NCBI GenBank assembly: GCA_016098155.1
Contig: JAAAJB010000391.1
Location: 1 to 33,443, forward strand
Length of the DNA: 33,443 nucleotides
Source: Actinomortierella ambigua
Taxonomy: Eukaryota; Mortierellomycota; Mortierellomycetes; Mortierellales; Mortierellaceae
Direction: 5' to 3'
Below, piece by piece: positions 32,461 to 33,443 of the stretch. Each line of letters opens with the position of its first letter. Within the stretch, counting starts at the first letter, position 1. Both the position numbers and the translations under genes were made by a program. Below the pieces are notes generated by a model. That model saw only the letters and a program-made list of their open reading frames with translations. It had not been told where the DNA came from and did no database searches.

Positions 32461-33001
32461 AAGATGCAAATGAAACTTTCTCCCTCATCCCCTGTAGCTT
32501 TGTATCCACCGACGTATGATCGAGGGCAAAAGAGTACAGAAGAGGGGTATGAAACGAAAGCAACAGGTCGGGAGAGAGCAGAGTAACTGAGCAAGACAGG
32601 TGAAAGGTGCGGGAAAAGTAAAGTCTCAGGGGTTAGTGGCGAGAATAGGAGGGTACTGCGGCATGGGCAGTCAGAGGTCACTAGTAGCCAGCACACGCCA
32701 CTTCGCGGTTTTTCTTAAAAGGAACTCCACTCCTTCCAGTCCTCACACTCCAGTCCTCCCTCCTTCCAATCGTCTATCTTCGCCACTCTTCAATCAAAAC
32801 GCGCACCAGCACATCCCTAATATCTTTTCTTTTGTCCCCTACATCTCGTCCTTGTGCAAGTTCTGAACATCTCCGTGGAAATGAGAAGGTAATGATGCTA
32901 CCAATTTGCCATCTTTATTTTTATTATATTTTTTTGCCATCCCCAATGCAATCAGCAGTGTGGTAGTACAGGTAAGCTGGAGTGAGTCCCTTTGATTGGT
33001 T
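32461..33001. other. Spacer, pyrimidine-rich in part, no gene seen
   Basis: Positions 32720-32850 resemble a fungal 5' leader (CT-rich with TCTTC and CAATC blocks), but no credible start and exon follow on the plus strand. Confidence 0.35.
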
Positions 33002-33189
33002 GCCAATCGCCTTACTGGAACGAATGCAGAGTTCTTTGTGGTGAAGACCTGCATTTGGAAACCCCCATGACAGTCCATTAGAATGCTCGACTGTGTCCTT
33101 TCAAGATCTTCAACATGGTCTTGGGATGTAGCTCTATTGAGTTGTTTCGTAAAGGATGAGCATTTACTCTGGCGATGGCTATATGTCAT
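32839..33189 (-). other. 116-codon open frame overlapping the right-edge repeat
   Basis: A minus-strand frame that includes GFQMQVFTTKNSAFVPVRRL. The second copy of the repeat at the edge reads GFRRQVFIIKNSTFVTICRL in the matching frame, so the pattern GF..QVF..KNS.FV...RLA is conserved between copies. The sequence is not recognised; it could be a fragment of a repeated gene family or DNA similarity alone. Confidence 0.25.
33002..33101. repeat. 100-bp direct repeat at right edge, copy 1
   Basis: Matches 33345-33443 at an offset of 343 bases, from GCCAATCG through CGAATG.AGAGTTCTTT and GATGAAGACCTGC-type sequence (GTGAAGACCTGC here) to GTCCTTT. Confidence 0.85.
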
Positions 33190-33294
33190 ATGTCATATGG
33201 GGCACCAATTCTTCAACAGAAGTTGGTGGTGGGACTCATTTTAGCTCGTGGTGAACCTCTCCTGTACCTCTTGGTGGAAGGGTCTTCGAGGTGC

Positions 33295-33311
33295 GTGAGT
33301 CGTAGACTCAC
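33295..33311. repeat. Perfect 7-bp hairpin (GTGAGTC-GTA-GACTCAC)
   Basis: A short perfect palindrome with a 3-base loop, between the two right-edge repeat copies. No T tract follows, so it is not read as a terminator. Confidence 0.6.
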
Positions 33312-33344
33312 TGTTGTAGTGCAGGACAGCTAGATTTGAATCGC

Positions 33345-33443
33345 GCCAATCGACATATTGTGACGAATGTAGAGTTCTTTATGATGAAGACCTGCCTTCG
33401 GAATCCCATTGACATTTCGTCGGAGTGCTGGACCGCGTCCTTT
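33345..33443. repeat. 100-bp direct repeat at right edge, copy 2 (cut by window end)
   Basis: Partner of 33002-33101 with scattered substitutions. It is cut off by the window end, so its full length is unknown. Confidence 0.85.

Overview
The window looks like nuclear DNA of a filamentous fungus, most likely an early-diverging one; Mortierellaceae is my best guess. Genes are short to medium in length and rich in small GT-AG introns. UTRs and introns are full of (CT/GA)n and (CA/GT)n microsatellites, and regulatory proteins carry long Gln, His, Ala and Ser runs. The lineage call is an inference from gene style and protein resemblance, not from a marker gene.

Layout, left to right. A partial minus-strand gene resembling the PAAT/C10orf88 family runs off the left edge (107-1550). 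After about 1.9 kb of microsatellite-rich spacer comes a plus-strand, ten-exon FAD-dependent monooxygenase (3450-6311). It is convergent with a very large minus-strand class II DYRK kinase gene (7050-17146, eight exons, about 2,110 residues, with a complete catalytic domain). Next are a V-ATPase assembly factor VMA22/CCDC115 homologue (17869-19152, minus) and, divergently, a 214-residue protein with a chorismate-lyase-like pattern (19653-20737, plus). A LACTB2-like metallo-beta-lactamase-fold nuclease (20854-22075, minus) is convergent with that gene and divergent from a 774-residue disordered protein (22795-25119, plus). A short secreted Pro-rich protein with a TATA box follows (25602-25859). 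Then comes an eight-exon uridine-kinase-like gene (26648-28453) whose P-loop and catalytic residues have changed.

The last 4.6 kb (about 28.8-33.4 kb) differs in character. It holds a frame-broken minus-strand remnant with a PD-(D/E)XK-like motif, a diverged direct duplication of about 400 bp, an inverted repeat with arms of about 220 bp sharing one end with that duplication, and a further 100-bp direct repeat at the right edge. It reads as an accessory, repeat-derived segment.

The intact genes are housekeeping or regulatory and do not form an evident pathway or cluster. The best leads are the degenerate-site uridine-kinase-like gene, the oversized DYRK, the microexons in the monooxygenase, the possible alternative N-terminus of the LACTB2 homologue, and the repeat/remnant region at the right end. 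I did not find a clearly new multi-gene system.
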